Source of the DNA: Paracoccus stylophorae
GTDB lineage: Bacteria > Pseudomonadota > Alphaproteobacteria > Rhodobacterales > Rhodobacteraceae
Direction of reading: 5' to 3'
NCBI RefSeq assembly: GCF_028553765.1
Contig: NZ_CP067134.1
Span: 219,501 to 283,500 of the forward strand
Length of the DNA stretch: 64,000 nucleotides
In this document: one piece after another, positions 28,674 to 37,477 of the stretch
Numbering within the stretch: position 1 is the first letter of the stretch
How the letters are laid out: each line of letters begins with the position of its first letter
Program-made: the position numbers and the translations under genes
Notes under the pieces: generated by a model
What the model was told of the DNA's origin: nothing
What the model saw: the letters and a program-made list of their open reading frames with translations, nothing else
Databases searched by the model: none

Positions 28674-29543
28674 TCAATCGGGCAGGATGCGGATGTCCAG
28701 AAGGGCGCATCGCCGCTCGGTCCGCACGACCTTCAGGGCTTCGGCAATCGCCTCTTCCAGGTCCGCCGCCAGTTCCACCCGACGGGAAAAGGCACGGCTG
28801 GCCTGGGCCGTCAGGCTGAAGTCCGGGCTGGGATGCAAGGCCGTCAACGGCATCCGATTGGCCCGCGACGCCTCGCCCTTTGGATAGAGCCCGGTCACCG
28901 ATGCCCGGACGGCGCCCCATTCCTCGTTGTTCAGGACCAGCACCAGAACCGGCAACTCCAGCGCCTCTGCGATCTGATGGCAGGCCGTCGGATTGGAGAA
29001 CATGTAGGACCCGTCCCCCATGGTCGCCACGACCACCCGGTCGGGATCCGCCAGTTGGGCGCCAAGCGCGGCCGGGAAGCCCCATCCAAGCCCACCCGAA
29101 TGCGGCTCCTGAAACCAAGAATTGCGGTCCTGCCGCTCCAGCGGGCCCAGCGGGCATCCAAGCTCTGAAAACACGCTGCTTTTCAGACCTTTGAGCGCAT
29201 TGCTGAGGGCGCGGCCCACACGCGCCTTGGTCAGCCCCTCGTGCATCGCGTGTGTCGACAGCGCATCGATCCCGCGCCGCATCGCCGCAGAGGCCTCGGC
29301 CAGCGTGGCACGGCGCCGCTCCAGCATCTCGTGATCACGCGGAAGCGCCTCCATGGCGGCGATCAGCGCCGGGACGGTCGTCGCGCTTTCACCGACAATG
29401 GATAGGTCCGAGCGGAAATTGCGCACTGGATAGCGCGAGAATAGCGGATCGCGGCCGATGTGGATGATCCGGGCATCGGGGTTGGGCGGATGATTGTCCG
29501 GCCACCACGGTGCAAGGCAATCCAGCACGACCACCACATCCGC
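28674..29543 (-). pseudogene. ThDP-dependent decarboxylase/acetolactate synthase-like enzyme, C-terminal half
   Basis: This is the second part of a gene whose first part lies at 32736-33624. It begins within ADVVVVLDCLAPWW and includes the ThDP-binding motif (GDGSYMFSNP...LVLVLNN) about 160 residues on. Rejoining the two halves at the shared 7-bp sequence gives one uninterrupted frame of 583 residues, the usual length for the family. The best guess from its neighbours (arylmalonate decarboxylase, aldehyde dehydrogenase, FMN hydroxyacid dehydrogenase) is a benzoylformate-decarboxylase-like role, but this is inference. As it stands the gene is split and should be inactive. Confidence 0.85.
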
Positions 29544-30298
29544 TTATGATGATCGCGTTTTCCGTTGGGATAATCCGCCGGAAGGTGGTCATCCAGGCGA
29601 AGAACACAATTGCCGCTGCCATGCCGAACCCATTCGGCCCGGCGTCCAGAGCAATGTGGTACTTGCTGATTTTGCACCCACTGCAGGTGGTTCCCCTGCT
29701 CTTGACCCAGCTGATGCAATACGTGGCTTGCGCGCTCTGACTGGCGTTGGCGCGGCTCTTCTCGCGTCTGATGCGCTGCAAGACTGGACGGACGCCATGC
29801 GGTATCGACGCGTGGATGAGGCAGGCGCAAAACTAGGAGTGGATGTCACAACTGTCGAAGGTCGCTTGGCCGCAACAGCCTATGCCTTCGTGCAGGAAGG
29901 GATCAGTAGCGGCGGATACCCCGTTCTGCCCAAGAACTCTGAATTTGCGCGCATCGGCGCTGAAGCCGCTGCGCTTTACGAGTTGTTGAACCCCGGCACC
30001 ATTCTGGAAACAGACGCAGGCGGCGATCCTGTCAAACAGCGCGCCTTGCAGGATTTCATCGAAGCCGCCGGAGAAGCGTTCGCACGCGGGGATTTGCAGC
30101 TTCAGGAAGGTGAACTGGCGCGAGGCTGGGTCGAGGTCTTCCCAGAACTGACGGAGGATCAGCGCCGCTTGGGAGAGTTGCCCGGCTTCACCCCGGCACG
30201 GATCGAGCAGTGGCTAGAGGCCTATCCTATCGAAGAACTGGGCCTGCCAAACAACACCGGGTCCCCCATTCCCGGCGACCCGACCGACAACATCATTT
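29544..30298 (+). pseudogene. MuF-type polymorphic toxin, truncated 5' part
   Basis: The frame opens within YDDRVFRWDNPPEGGHPGEE followed by HNCRC, the C-terminal motif of phage head morphogenesis (SPP1 gp7/Mu gpF) proteins. A helical linker of about 200 residues follows, ending in SPIPGDPTDNII at the IS3 insertion. It is one gene with 31620-31993: deleting the IS and one copy of the TTT duplication fuses them in frame. MuF domains carrying C-terminal toxins are a known family of phage-borne polymorphic toxins. The N-terminal head-protein part is missing because the slice begins here. Confidence 0.7.
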
Positions 30299-30351
30299 TG
30301 AACCGCTCCGGGTTTGCCGGAGGCTCCAACTCCTGAGTAGGATGGAGCATC

Positions 30352-30675
30352 ATGAGCAAGACGACGAACAAGTTTTCCCCTGAAGTGCGCGAGCGGGCGG
30401 TCCGGCTGGTCCTCGATAACGAGGGTCAGCATGGCTCGCGTTGGCAGGCGATCATGTCGATTTCAGCGAAGATCGGCTGTTCTGGGCACACCCTGAACGA
30501 GTGGGTCAAGAAGGCCGAGGTCGACAGCGGCAAGCGAGCGGGCGTTTCCAGCGAGATGGCCGAACGGATGAAGGCTTTGGAACGCGAGAACCGCGAACTG
30601 CGCCAGGCGAACGAGATCCTTCGCAAGGCCAGCGCGTATTTTGCGATGGCGGAGCTCGACCGCCGGTCGAAGTGA
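30352..30675 (+). CDS. IS3-family transposase OrfA
   Basis: A 107-residue HTH protein ([20 protein letters not shown]) with a C-terminal coiled coil ([22 protein letters not shown]) of the IS51-like group. Its TGA overlaps the orfB ATG; orfB is in the -1 frame and can be made as an OrfAB fusion by frameshifting near GCGTATTTTGCG. Confidence 0.93.
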   Translation: MSKTTNKFSPEVRERAVRLVLDNEGQHGSRWQAIMSISAKIGCSGHTLNEWVKKAEVDSGKRAGVSSEMAERMKALERENRELRQANEILRKASAYFAMAELDRRSK

Positions 30676-31580
30676 TGGTGGATTTCATCGATGCGCATCG
30701 GAATGCGCACGGGGTCGAGCCGATCTGCTCAGTGCTGCCGATCGCCCCGTCCACCTATTACGATCATCTGGCCAGGCGGACCGACCCGGCGCGGTTGTCG
30801 GATCGGGCGCGCCGGGACGAGGTTCTGCGTCCTGAGATCCGTCGGGTCTTCGAAGAGAACTGGCAGGTCTACGGCGCTCGCAAGATCTGGCGGCAATTGC
30901 GCCGGGAAGACTTCGACGTGGCCCGTTGCACGGTGGCCAGGCTGATGAGGGTCATGGGTATTCAAGGTGTTATCCGGGGCAAGCCACACCGGACGACGAT
31001 CCCTGACAAGAAGCTGCCTTGCCCACTGGACCGCGTGAACCGCCAGTTCCGCGTGCCCGCACCGAACATGCTGTGGGTGTCGGATTTCACCTATGTCGCA
31101 ACCTGGAAAGGGTTCGCCTATGTGGCTTTCGTTATCGACGCCTACGCCCGCAGGATTGTCGGCTGGCGCGTCAGCACCTCTCCTCATGCCGGGTTCGTTC
31201 TGGATGCCCTCGAACAGGCCGTCCACGAACGCCGGCCCACCAAGGGCATGGGTCTGGTCCACCATTCGGACCGTGGATCGCAATACCTGTCCATCAAATA
31301 CACCGAACGGCTGGCCGAAGCAGGCATCGAACCCTCGGTCGGCAGCGTTGGCGACAGTTATGACAACGCCTTGGCTGAGACGATCAACGGGCTCTTCAAG
31401 GCCGAGGTCATCCATCGTCGCGGCCCATGGCGCAGCTTCGAGGCCGTCGAATATGCAACCCTCGAATGGGTCGACTGGTTCAACAACCGACGCCTCCTCG
31501 AGCCCATCGGGAACGTCCCACCCGCAGAAGCCGAAGCCAACTTCTACGCGGCTCTGGAAACTGAACCCATGGCCGCCTAA
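30675..31580 (+). CDS. IS3-family transposase OrfB (DDE)
   Basis: A 301-residue rve-domain transposase with all three catalytic acids visible: [17 protein letters not shown] and [16 protein letters not shown]. No stops or shifts occur. The longer frame upstream of 30675 is the -1 frame used when OrfAB is produced. Confidence 0.94.
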   Translation: MVDFIDAHRNAHGVEPICSVLPIAPSTYYDHLARRTDPARLSDRARRDEVLRPEIRRVFEENWQVYGARKIWRQLRREDFDVARCTVARLMRVMGIQGVIRGKPHRTTIPDKKLPCPLDRVNRQFRVPAPNMLWVSDFTYVATWKGFAYVAFVIDAYARRIVGWRVSTSPHAGFVLDALEQAVHERRPTKGMGLVHHSDRGSQYLSIKYTERLAEAGIEPSVGSVGDSYDNALAETINGLFKAEVIHRRGPWRSFEAVEYATLEWVDWFNNRRLLEPIGNVPPAEAEANFYAALETEPMAA

Positions 31581-31619
31581 CTAAGATCAATCAGCCTCCG
31601 GCAAACCCGGAGCGGTTCA

Positions 31620-31993
31620 TTTCGACCCCAATCCCGGAAGAGGCTGGGCCGAACATAGTCGCGGTGGAGAACCCGCATTCCATCGACAGCGTATCTATCC
31701 CCGAAGACAGGGCGCGGCATATTTTGGACGGTGAAGGTAGGAGCGGCGGCCATCGCTTCGGCACAGGTACCCCAGGAAAGACAGAGTTTCCGGAAAGCTG
31801 GTCGGATGATGATATATTGGATGCCATCAAACAGGTTGCCGGGACTGGACTTGTAGACCGCCCCGCTCACCGTGAAGGTGACTTGGTCATCGTTGGCGAG
31901 GTAAATGGAGTTACCATTGAGGTCGTCGTAACGCCCAACGGCGAAGTGCGAACCGGGTATCCGTTGAGCGGCGAAGGCGTACGAAGAAATTAG
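31620..31993 (+). pseudogene. EndoU-type RNase toxin domain (3' part of the split MuF toxin)
   Basis: Continues the toxin frame after the IS (STPIPEEAGPNIVAVENPHS) and holds a bacterial EndoU-like domain: RHILDGEGRSGGHRFGTG, PGKTEFPESWSDDDI and a C-terminal strand region (TIEVVVTPNGEVRTGYP). The two histidines (HILDG and GGHRFG) and the downstream basic/Ser-Thr residues fit the family of metal-independent RNases used in contact-dependent and phage toxins. The stop TAG at 31991-31993 is part of the TAGGAG ribosome site of the next gene. Split by the IS, it can be expressed only if transcribed from within. Confidence 0.65.
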
Positions 31994-32001
31994 GAGCGAG
32001 A

Positions 32002-32235
32002 ATGGACGACAAAGAGGCTATTGATCTTCTCGAGAAGCAGATCGTGACCCTGGAAAAGGCAGGGATTGATATGTCTGGGGATCGCAAATTCTTCTACGTA
32101 GGTGAATGGGATTTGGCACTGGAAGGCGTCTACGTCGCTTACAAAAAGCATCCCGGCATACTCGACGCAGCCGAAGTCATGGCACTTGTCGAAGATTTCA
32201 GGATGGACACTTCCGAGTTCGACCGCCGCTACTGA
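32002..32235 (+). CDS. Putative immunity protein for the EndoU toxin (MafI-like)
   Basis: A small acidic 77-residue protein eight bases after the toxin stop, with a TAGGAG Shine-Dalgarno that overlaps that stop. The composition (ten Asp, seven Glu) and the segment FYVGEWDLALEGVYVAYKKH resemble MafI-type immunity proteins that accompany EndoU toxins in Neisseria maf loci. It appears intact, so protection may be kept although the toxin gene is broken. The family match is from memory and by eye. Confidence 0.55.
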   Translation: MDDKEAIDLLEKQIVTLEKAGIDMSGDRKFFYVGEWDLALEGVYVAYKKHPGILDAAEVMALVEDFRMDTSEFDRRY

Positions 32236-32330
32236 CGAGATCATTTCGGCGCGAGTCGCAGCGCGCGGCTATGTATCCGATTTGGCCATAACTCGTACGT
32301 TTCTGTCACCGGCAAAAACAACCGTTTAAG

Positions 32331-32735
32331 TCACTCTAGCCCTGGCCAAATTTCAATCGCCAACTCGGCAAGCGCAGTGCCTCGCTCTTCAATCTCAGCT
32401 TCTGTCCACTGATCGCGCTTCTCGAACCATTTGTTCAAAAGCAGTCCTGTGTGTTCCTCGAATTTTTTCTTCTTCTTTTTGAAGCTCTTGTTCCCTGACG
32501 AAATATTCAACCCTCCCGAGAGAAGCGTCAGGTTGCCCAAGGTATGAAGCTTGGCGTTTCGCGCGATTGTCTCTTGTTCCAAGGAGGCCGGATCAGCCGT
32601 GTCGCCGTCAGCTAAAGGCCATTCCTCACCCCATGACTGCGGAAGCACGTGTTCAACCCACAGCCCTTCTGGCCGTTCACCGTGCTCTGCCAGCTTTGTG
32701 CGACTTGCGACTTCAAGCTCCCAGAGGATGTCCAC
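32331..32735 (-). pseudogene. GmrSD-type IV restriction endonuclease, C-terminal fragment
   Basis: The fragment reads EGLWVEHVLPQSWGEEWPL (HNH-like DUF1524 motif), LHTLGNLTLLSGGLNISSGN and ends ALAELAIEIWPGLE. This is the nuclease end of GmrSD enzymes, which cut glucosylated or otherwise modified phage DNA. The DUF262 N-terminal half is absent because the slice is cut at 32735. A Lys-rich stretch (KSFKKKKKKFEEH) is notable. Confidence 0.75.
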
Positions 32736-33624
32736 CATCCGCCTTTGCAAGCCACGGACCGGGGTGCGCACCGACATGACAGGGGTGATCGGTCGGGATG
32801 GCCAAGTGGGTCGCCCACCAGGAACTGACGGCAATGCCCCAGTCTTCGGCCCAGCGGGAAAAGGCGGCAAAGCTTGCCTCGTCGCCGGCACCGCGCTGCG
32901 CGATGACAAGCGGCGCCTTGGCGTCGGCCAGCAGCCGCGCCGCTTCCGACAGCGCCGCGGCATCAGGGGCCGCAATGGCCGGGGCCATCGAACTGGGAGC
33001 CTCGAGACCCTCGGCTTTGGTCGTTTCGCACAGCACCTCGCGCGGGATCGACAGGTAGACCGGCCCCCGGGGGGTCGAGTTCGAGATGGCATAAGCACGG
33101 TCGAGCAGGCCGCAGATCTGCTCGGGGTATTTCAGCTCGTAGTCCCATTTGCAGGACTCGCGCACCAGCGCGGTCTGGTCCCGCATTTCCTGCCCCCACC
33201 CGATCGGGACCGTCCGCGCCCCGAACCGCTCTCCCTCTGTCACCGGGGTGCGGCCCGACATCAGGATCATCGGCACATGTTCGCAGGCCGCGTTGATCGC
33301 GCCTGTGGCGCCGTTCGACAGGCCCACATTGGTGTGCAGCATCACGGATTGCGCTTTGCCCGACACCAGCCAATAACCATGCGCCATGCTGACAGCGGCA
33401 TGTTCGTGGGGAATAACCAGCGCTTTCGGCAGGTCGACCCCGCTGGCCTCGGCCTCTGCCAGCCCCTCGATGATCGGCGGAAAGTCGGTGCCGGAATTGG
33501 CAAAGACATAGTCGATGCCAAGCGCCTTCAGCCGGGGAAAGATCGCCCCGCCCGCATTGATGACCGGCACCTTGTCGCGCCGGTCGGTGTCGGGATGCCC
33601 GATCCCGGTCTCGTTTTCAGACAT
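32736..33624 (-). pseudogene. ThDP-dependent decarboxylase/acetolactate synthase-like enzyme, N-terminal half
   Basis: First 294 codons of the split gene completed at 28674-29543. It shows the ThDP pyrimidine-domain glutamate context (VIPHEHAAVSMAHGYW) and ends at GPWLAKAD, where the foreign slice begins. The start ATG at 33624 overlaps the aldehyde dehydrogenase stop (TGATG). The truncated product of the present sequence runs into the slice as an unrelated tail. Confidence 0.85.
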
Positions 33625-35078
33625 CAGAACGGATATCCCTGCTGCGGATCTTCCATCGTGACCCAGCGCAGTTCGGTAAAGGAGGCGATCCCCGCCTTGC
33701 CACCGAACCGGCCATAGCCGGAGTCTCCGACACCGCCAAAGGGCATCTGGGCCTCATCCTGAACGGTTGCGCCGTTGATATGGCAGATCCCGGCCCGGAT
33801 GCGCCGGGCAACCGACATTGCGCGGATCATCTCGGTGCCGAAGACCGAAGAAGACAGGCCATAAGCCGTATCGTTCGCCAGTTCGACCGCATGGTCGGTG
33901 TCGCGCGCCCGGACGACGCAGACCACAGGGCCGAAGCTCTCTTCGCGGAACAGGTCCATCTGCGGGGTGACGCCATCCACGACCGTTGCGGGCATGACGG
34001 TGCCCTCTGCCGGGGCGCCGCCCGCGCGCACCGTCGCGCCCTTGGCGACGGCGTCGTCGATCAGCGCGGAGACACGGTCGACGGTCGAACGGCCGATCAC
34101 CGACCCAAGCACCACCTGTCCGCGCGGGTCGCCATGGGACAGAGCGGCGGCCCGTTCGGCGAACCGCGCGGCAAAGGCCTCGGCAATCTTCTCATCGACG
34201 ATGACGCGTTCGGTCGACATGCAGATCTGGCCCTGGTTCATGAAGGCGCCGAAGATGGCGGCATTGACCGCGCCTTCAATGTCCGCGTCATCCAGCACGA
34301 CAAAGGGAGCCTTGCCGCCTAGTTCCAGCAGCACCGGTTTGAGATGGCGCGCAGCGGTCTCGGCAATGATCCGGCCAACCCGGGTGGACCCGGTAAAGTT
34401 GATGTGCCGGACGCTGGGATGCTCGACCAGCGCTGTGACGACTTCGGGGGCGTCTTCCTTGGCATGAGAGACGATATTCAGGACGCCCGCTGGCAGCCCG
34501 GCCTCGCTCAGCACCTCGCCGATGGCGGCATGAAGATGCGGGCACATTTCCGAGGCCTTCAGGACCACCGTGTTGCCGCAGGCAATCGGCATCGCAACCG
34601 CACGCACGCCGAGGATCATCGGGGCGTTCCAAGGCGCCATGCCCACCACCACGCCGATCGGCTCGCGCATGCTCATGGCAAGGTTTCCCGGCTTGTCCGA
34701 GGGAATGACCTCGCCGGTCAGGAAGGTGGTAGACGAAGCGGCCTCGCGCAGGACCTTGGCAGCGAACATAACGTTGAAGCCAAGCCAGCCCCCGGTCGCG
34801 CCGGTTTCCGCGATGCCGATGGCAACCAGCTCTTCGGACCGCGCCTCAAGCAGTTCCGCCGCTTTCCACAGAATGGCGCGCCGGGCCGAGGGGCCGGTTG
34901 CCGACCAGCCGGGAAAGGCGGCGGCGGCGGCTTCGACGGCCAGATCGACATCGGCTTTCCGACCGGCTGCCGCAACGGTGGCAACTGCGCCGGTGAAGGG
35001 GTCGCAGCGCTCGAAGGACGCGCCGTCAACGGCTGCGCGCCGCTCGCCATTGATGAAGATACCGTAGGGTTCAGACAT
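33624..35078 (-). CDS. NAD(P)-dependent aldehyde dehydrogenase (aryl-aldehyde type)
   Basis: ALDH superfamily enzyme of 484 residues. It has the catalytic Cys in FMNQGQICMSTERV, the general-base Glu in LLELGGKAPFVV and the nucleotide-binding FTGSTRVG. It most resembles salicylaldehyde/vanillin/benzaldehyde-type dehydrogenases. I chose ATG 35078 over 35096 because AGGAGG lies seven bases before it. It would oxidise the aldehyde made by the adjacent ThDP decarboxylase. Confidence 0.85.
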   Translation of the reverse strand: MSEPYGIFINGERRAAVDGASFERCDPFTGAVATVAAAGRKADVDLAVEAAAAAFPGWSATGPSARRAILWKAAELLEARSEELVAIGIAETGATGGWLGFNVMFAAKVLREAASSTTFLTGEVIPSDKPGNLAMSMREPIGVVVGMAPWNAPMILGVRAVAMPIACGNTVVLKASEMCPHLHAAIGEVLSEAGLPAGVLNIVSHAKEDAPEVVTALVEHPSVRHINFTGSTRVGRIIAETAARHLKPVLLELGGKAPFVVLDDADIEGAVNAAIFGAFMNQGQICMSTERVIVDEKIAEAFAARFAERAAALSHGDPRGQVVLGSVIGRSTVDRVSALIDDAVAKGATVRAGGAPAEGTVMPATVVDGVTPQMDLFREESFGPVVCVVRARDTDHAVELANDTAYGLSSSVFGTEMIRAMSVARRIRAGICHINGATVQDEAQMPFGGVGDSGYGRFGGKAGIASFTELRWVTMEDPQQGYPF

Positions 35079-35092
35079 GATTTTGCCTCCTG

Positions 35093-35815
35093 TCATATGT
35101 GAAGATCCTGCCCCTTAGGGGCCTTGAAAACTGTTTCCGCGGGTCCGGCCAGATCCGGGTCCAGCAGGCGCACCGCGCCCCAGATGCCCGCCTCGGCGCT
35201 GCTGACCACCGGCACACCCGTGTGGCGGCGCAGCGGATCGCCGACGCCCGCCATCCGCAGGCCGCCGCAGGAAATCAGGATGCCATCCGCATCCTCCGCG
35301 TCCTCCCACAGCGTCCTAGCCTCGCTCAGCAAGCGCTTGGGGCCAAGGTCCTTGACCTCGGCGATCTGGCGGATGCCCAAAGAGCGCAGGCCGACAATCG
35401 CGACACCCGCGCTGCTCAGGTAGTCCTCGAGCATCTGGTTGACGTCGTCGCGATAGGCGGTGAGCACCGCAACGCGCGCCATGCCAAGGGCCTGCAGCGC
35501 GTCGATCACGGATTGGGTCATGGTCGCGACCGGCACCCCGCTGCACGCGGCAATCGTCTCGATCAGCCGGGCGTTGAACTCCGGGCCGCGAAAGAAGCTG
35601 AGCGACGTTCCCATGAGCGAAACCGCCCGGGCCCCGGCTGCGGCAAGCGTCGCCGCGCGCTCCGCGACCGCGTCAATGACGCCGGAATAGCCCGCATCCG
35701 ACATCTCGCGCAGCCCCAGACCGGCGGCGGTGAACCGGCAATCCGGGTACATCTGCGCGGCCTCCGGCGGCACCGCCCCGTCCGCCGGAGGAACGACGAG
35801 TCCAAGATGGCTCAT
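35093..35815 (-). CDS. Arylmalonate decarboxylase-like Asp/Glu racemase superfamily enzyme
   Basis: A 240-residue protein strikingly like Bordetella arylmalonate decarboxylase. It has the VVPPADGAVPPEA start, LMGTSLSFFRGPEFNA (Gly replacing the first racemase Cys) and ILISCGGLRM with the single catalytic Cys, then VPVVSSAEAG. Such enzymes decarboxylate aryl- or alkenylmalonates stereospecifically without cofactor. The Gly/Cys arrangement argues against a racemase or maleate isomerase, which need two cysteines. The start at 35815 overlaps the TctA-fragment stop. Confidence 0.8.
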   Translation of the reverse strand: MSHLGLVVPPADGAVPPEAAQMYPDCRFTAAGLGLREMSDAGYSGVIDAVAERAATLAAAGARAVSLMGTSLSFFRGPEFNARLIETIAACSGVPVATMTQSVIDALQALGMARVAVLTAYRDDVNQMLEDYLSSAGVAIVGLRSLGIRQIAEVKDLGPKRLLSEARTLWEDAEDADGILISCGGLRMAGVGDPLRRHTGVPVVSSAEAGIWGAVRLLDPDLAGPAETVFKAPKGQDLHI

Positions 35816-36280
35816 GGCGCCGGGGCCGTGCGGGCCTTTGCCTCGCTTGTCAGCGCCCAGACGATCGAGACCGCCGCGATGGCAAGGAAGACCGCCGGAA
35901 CCGGCCGGGTGAGCAGGGGTAGGAAGCTGCCGTCGTAGATCACAAGGCCAGACCGCAGGTTTTCTTCTGCCATCGGCGTCAGGATATAGGCGATGATGAA
36001 GGGCCCCGTCGGGATCCGTGCCCGGTTCATGAGAAAGCCGATAAGGGCAAAGACCAGCATCACCCCGACATCGAAGTAGCGGCTGGAGACCGAGAAGGCT
36101 CCGATAACGCAGAACACCACGATCGGCGGCAGAAGCCAAGCCTTGTTCACATACATGAGCTTGGCCAGCATGGGCGTCGCGACCCGCATGACCACCAGCA
36201 TCACCAAGTTGGCCACAAGGGTGCCACCGATCACCGTATAGGCGATAAAGGCATTCTGCGAGAACAGCAGGGGTCCGGGG
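35812..36280 (-). pseudogene. TctA-type transporter, C-terminal fragment
   Basis: About 155 residues of the end of a tripartite tricarboxylate transporter large subunit (from PGPLLFSQNAFIAY through NRARIPTGPFIIAYILTPMAEENLR). The first two thirds of the gene, and any tctB/tctC, are missing; homology stops at about 36280, where a truncated gene of the opposite strand begins. Its stop overlaps the arylmalonate decarboxylase start, so it belonged to the same operon and presumably imported the substrate. Confidence 0.8.
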
Positions 36281-36287
36281 CTGGCCG

Positions 36288-36935
36288 CGCCCCGGCCGCA
36301 CGCTGCGCGATCTCAGGAACGGCTTTGCGCTGCCCCTGAAGCTTGGACCCCGCCTTGCCTTCGACCTGCTGCGCCATCCCGGCTGGGCCCTGCGGACCGC
36401 CCGCCACGGAGCCCCCCGATTCGCTAACTTCGAACCCTATGCGGAACGGGGCAGCAGCACCCAGTCGCTGGCGCAGCTCATGGCCGGGCAAAGCTCGGGC
36501 CGTCTGGATTGGGCGCTTCTGCGCGAGATCCGCGATTGCTGGCCCGGTCAGATCATACTCAAGGGTGTCAGCGCTTCACAGGATGCGGTGAAGGCCGCCG
36601 AGACCGGTATCGACGCCGTCTGGGTGTCCAACCATGGCGGGAGGCAGCTCTCCTCGGCACCCGCCCCGCTGGACGCGATCCCCGAGATCAGACGCGCCCT
36701 GCCCCCGAGCTTCCCGCTGGCGCTGGACGGGGGCATTCGCAGCGGCGAGGACATGATCAAGGCCCTGGCCGCCGGGGCGGATTTCGTCTTTGCCGGGCGT
36801 CCGTTCCTTTATGCCATAGCCGCGCTTGGCCCGAGTGGCGCGTCGCGGCTGATCACGCAATTCGCCTATGAGCTGGAGAACCCAATGGCCCAAATCGGGT
36901 GGAGCGATCTCGACCTAAAGGATGGCGCAGGCTAG
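36288..36935 (+). pseudogene. FMN-dependent 2-hydroxyacid dehydrogenase, C-terminal fragment
   Basis: About 215 residues of a lactate/mandelate dehydrogenase-type flavoprotein: TLRDLRNGFALPLKLGPRL, the FMN-phosphate Lys (IILKGVSA), the catalytic His in VSNHGGRQL, and ALDGGIRSGEDMIKALAAGA plus FVFAGRPFLYA. About 170 N-terminal residues are absent. An ATG at 36480 exists, but a protein starting there would lack half the barrel. It may have served as the mandelate dehydrogenase step. Confidence 0.8.
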
Positions 36936-36943
36936 GACTGGAC

Positions 36944-37477
36944 ATGACCTTTGCGAATTCGGAATTTTCGACCATGGTAGTATCAGAGCAGACCGATTCG
37001 GCGCCGCGGAAAACCCGGGAGGGCGACCGCACGTTGAATTATGGCTTTCTCCAGAATTTTGTCGGTCATTACCTGCGGCTGGCCTACGAGGCGTCCTATG
37101 ACGATTTCGCAAAGCGATTGGGCGAGGATCAGCTGAAACCCGGCTACTTCAGCATGCTCGTCATCATCCGCAACAATCGCGGCATCACGCAATGCGAATT
37201 GGGCGAGAGCATCGGCAGGGACAAGTCCAGCGTTGCCAAGGCGCTGCGCAACCTGGAGGACCGCGGCCTGATCTACCGCGAGCGGGACGAGAACGACCGG
37301 CGGAACTACACCAGCTTCCTGACGGACAAGGGGCTTGAAACCAACGAGCGGATGGAGGTCAAAGCGCTGGAACACACGAAGCATCTGGATGCGGTCATCG
37401 AGCCGGAACGCCGCGACGCGGTCTTCGGCGCCCTGAGCGACCTTATCAACCTGCAACACGGCTCAAACGACAGCTAG
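36944..37477 (+). CDS. MarR-family transcriptional regulator
   Basis: A 177-residue winged-helix regulator: ITQCELGESIGRDKSSVAKALRNL is the recognition region, followed by the wing RDENDRRNYTSFLTDKG. Starts at 36944 or 36974 are possible; 36899 would overlap the dehydrogenase fragment. MarR proteins next to aromatic-acid pathways usually respond to the substrate or its CoA ester, so this is the likely regulator of the decayed operon. Confidence 0.82.
   Translation: MTFANSEFSTMVVSEQTDSAPRKTREGDRTLNYGFLQNFVGHYLRLAYEASYDDFAKRLGEDQLKPGYFSMLVIIRNNRGITQCELGESIGRDKSSVAKALRNLEDRGLIYRERDENDRRNYTSFLTDKGLETNERMEVKALEHTKHLDAVIEPERRDAVFGALSDLINLQHGSNDS

Larger units (their letters stand above)
30299..31619 (+). 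mobile_element. Complete IS3-family insertion sequence
   Basis: Perfect 27-bp terminal inverted repeats (30299-30325 and 31593-31619, beginning TGAACCGCTCC) bound a 1321-bp element. It is flanked by a 3-bp target duplication TTT (30296-30298 and 31620-31622), exactly as IS3 elements make. Both orfA and orfB are intact, so the copy is recent and probably active. It splits the MuF-EndoU toxin gene. Confidence 0.95.
29544..32735. mobile_element. 3.2-kb foreign DNA slice inserted in the ThDP gene
   Basis: The segment is flanked by direct repeats CATCCGC at 29537-29543 and 32736-32742. Removing it and one repeat restores the ThDP gene in frame. It has no terminal inverted repeats and no integrase of its own. 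Genes at both ends are cut: a phage toxin gene enters from the left without its 5' end, and a GmrSD gene on the other strand enters from the right without its 5' end. This looks like a captured linear DNA fragment rather than a transposon. An intact IS3 element sits inside it. Confidence 0.75.

Noticed and set aside
29494..29543. Possible start of the MuF toxin gene inside the ThDP gene (ATG at 29494)
   Set aside because: The bases before 29544 belong to the ThDP gene on the other strand; the toxin gene is cut at the slice border.
29544..32735. The slice as a complete Mu-like prophage or transposon
   Set aside because: No transposase, integrase or terminal repeats of its own; both border genes are truncated and the direct repeat is 7 bp, not the 5 bp of Mu.
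35093..35815. Aspartate racemase or maleate isomerase for the Asp/Glu racemase-fold enzyme
   Set aside because: Those need two catalytic cysteines; here the first is Gly (LMGTSLSF), the arylmalonate decarboxylase pattern.
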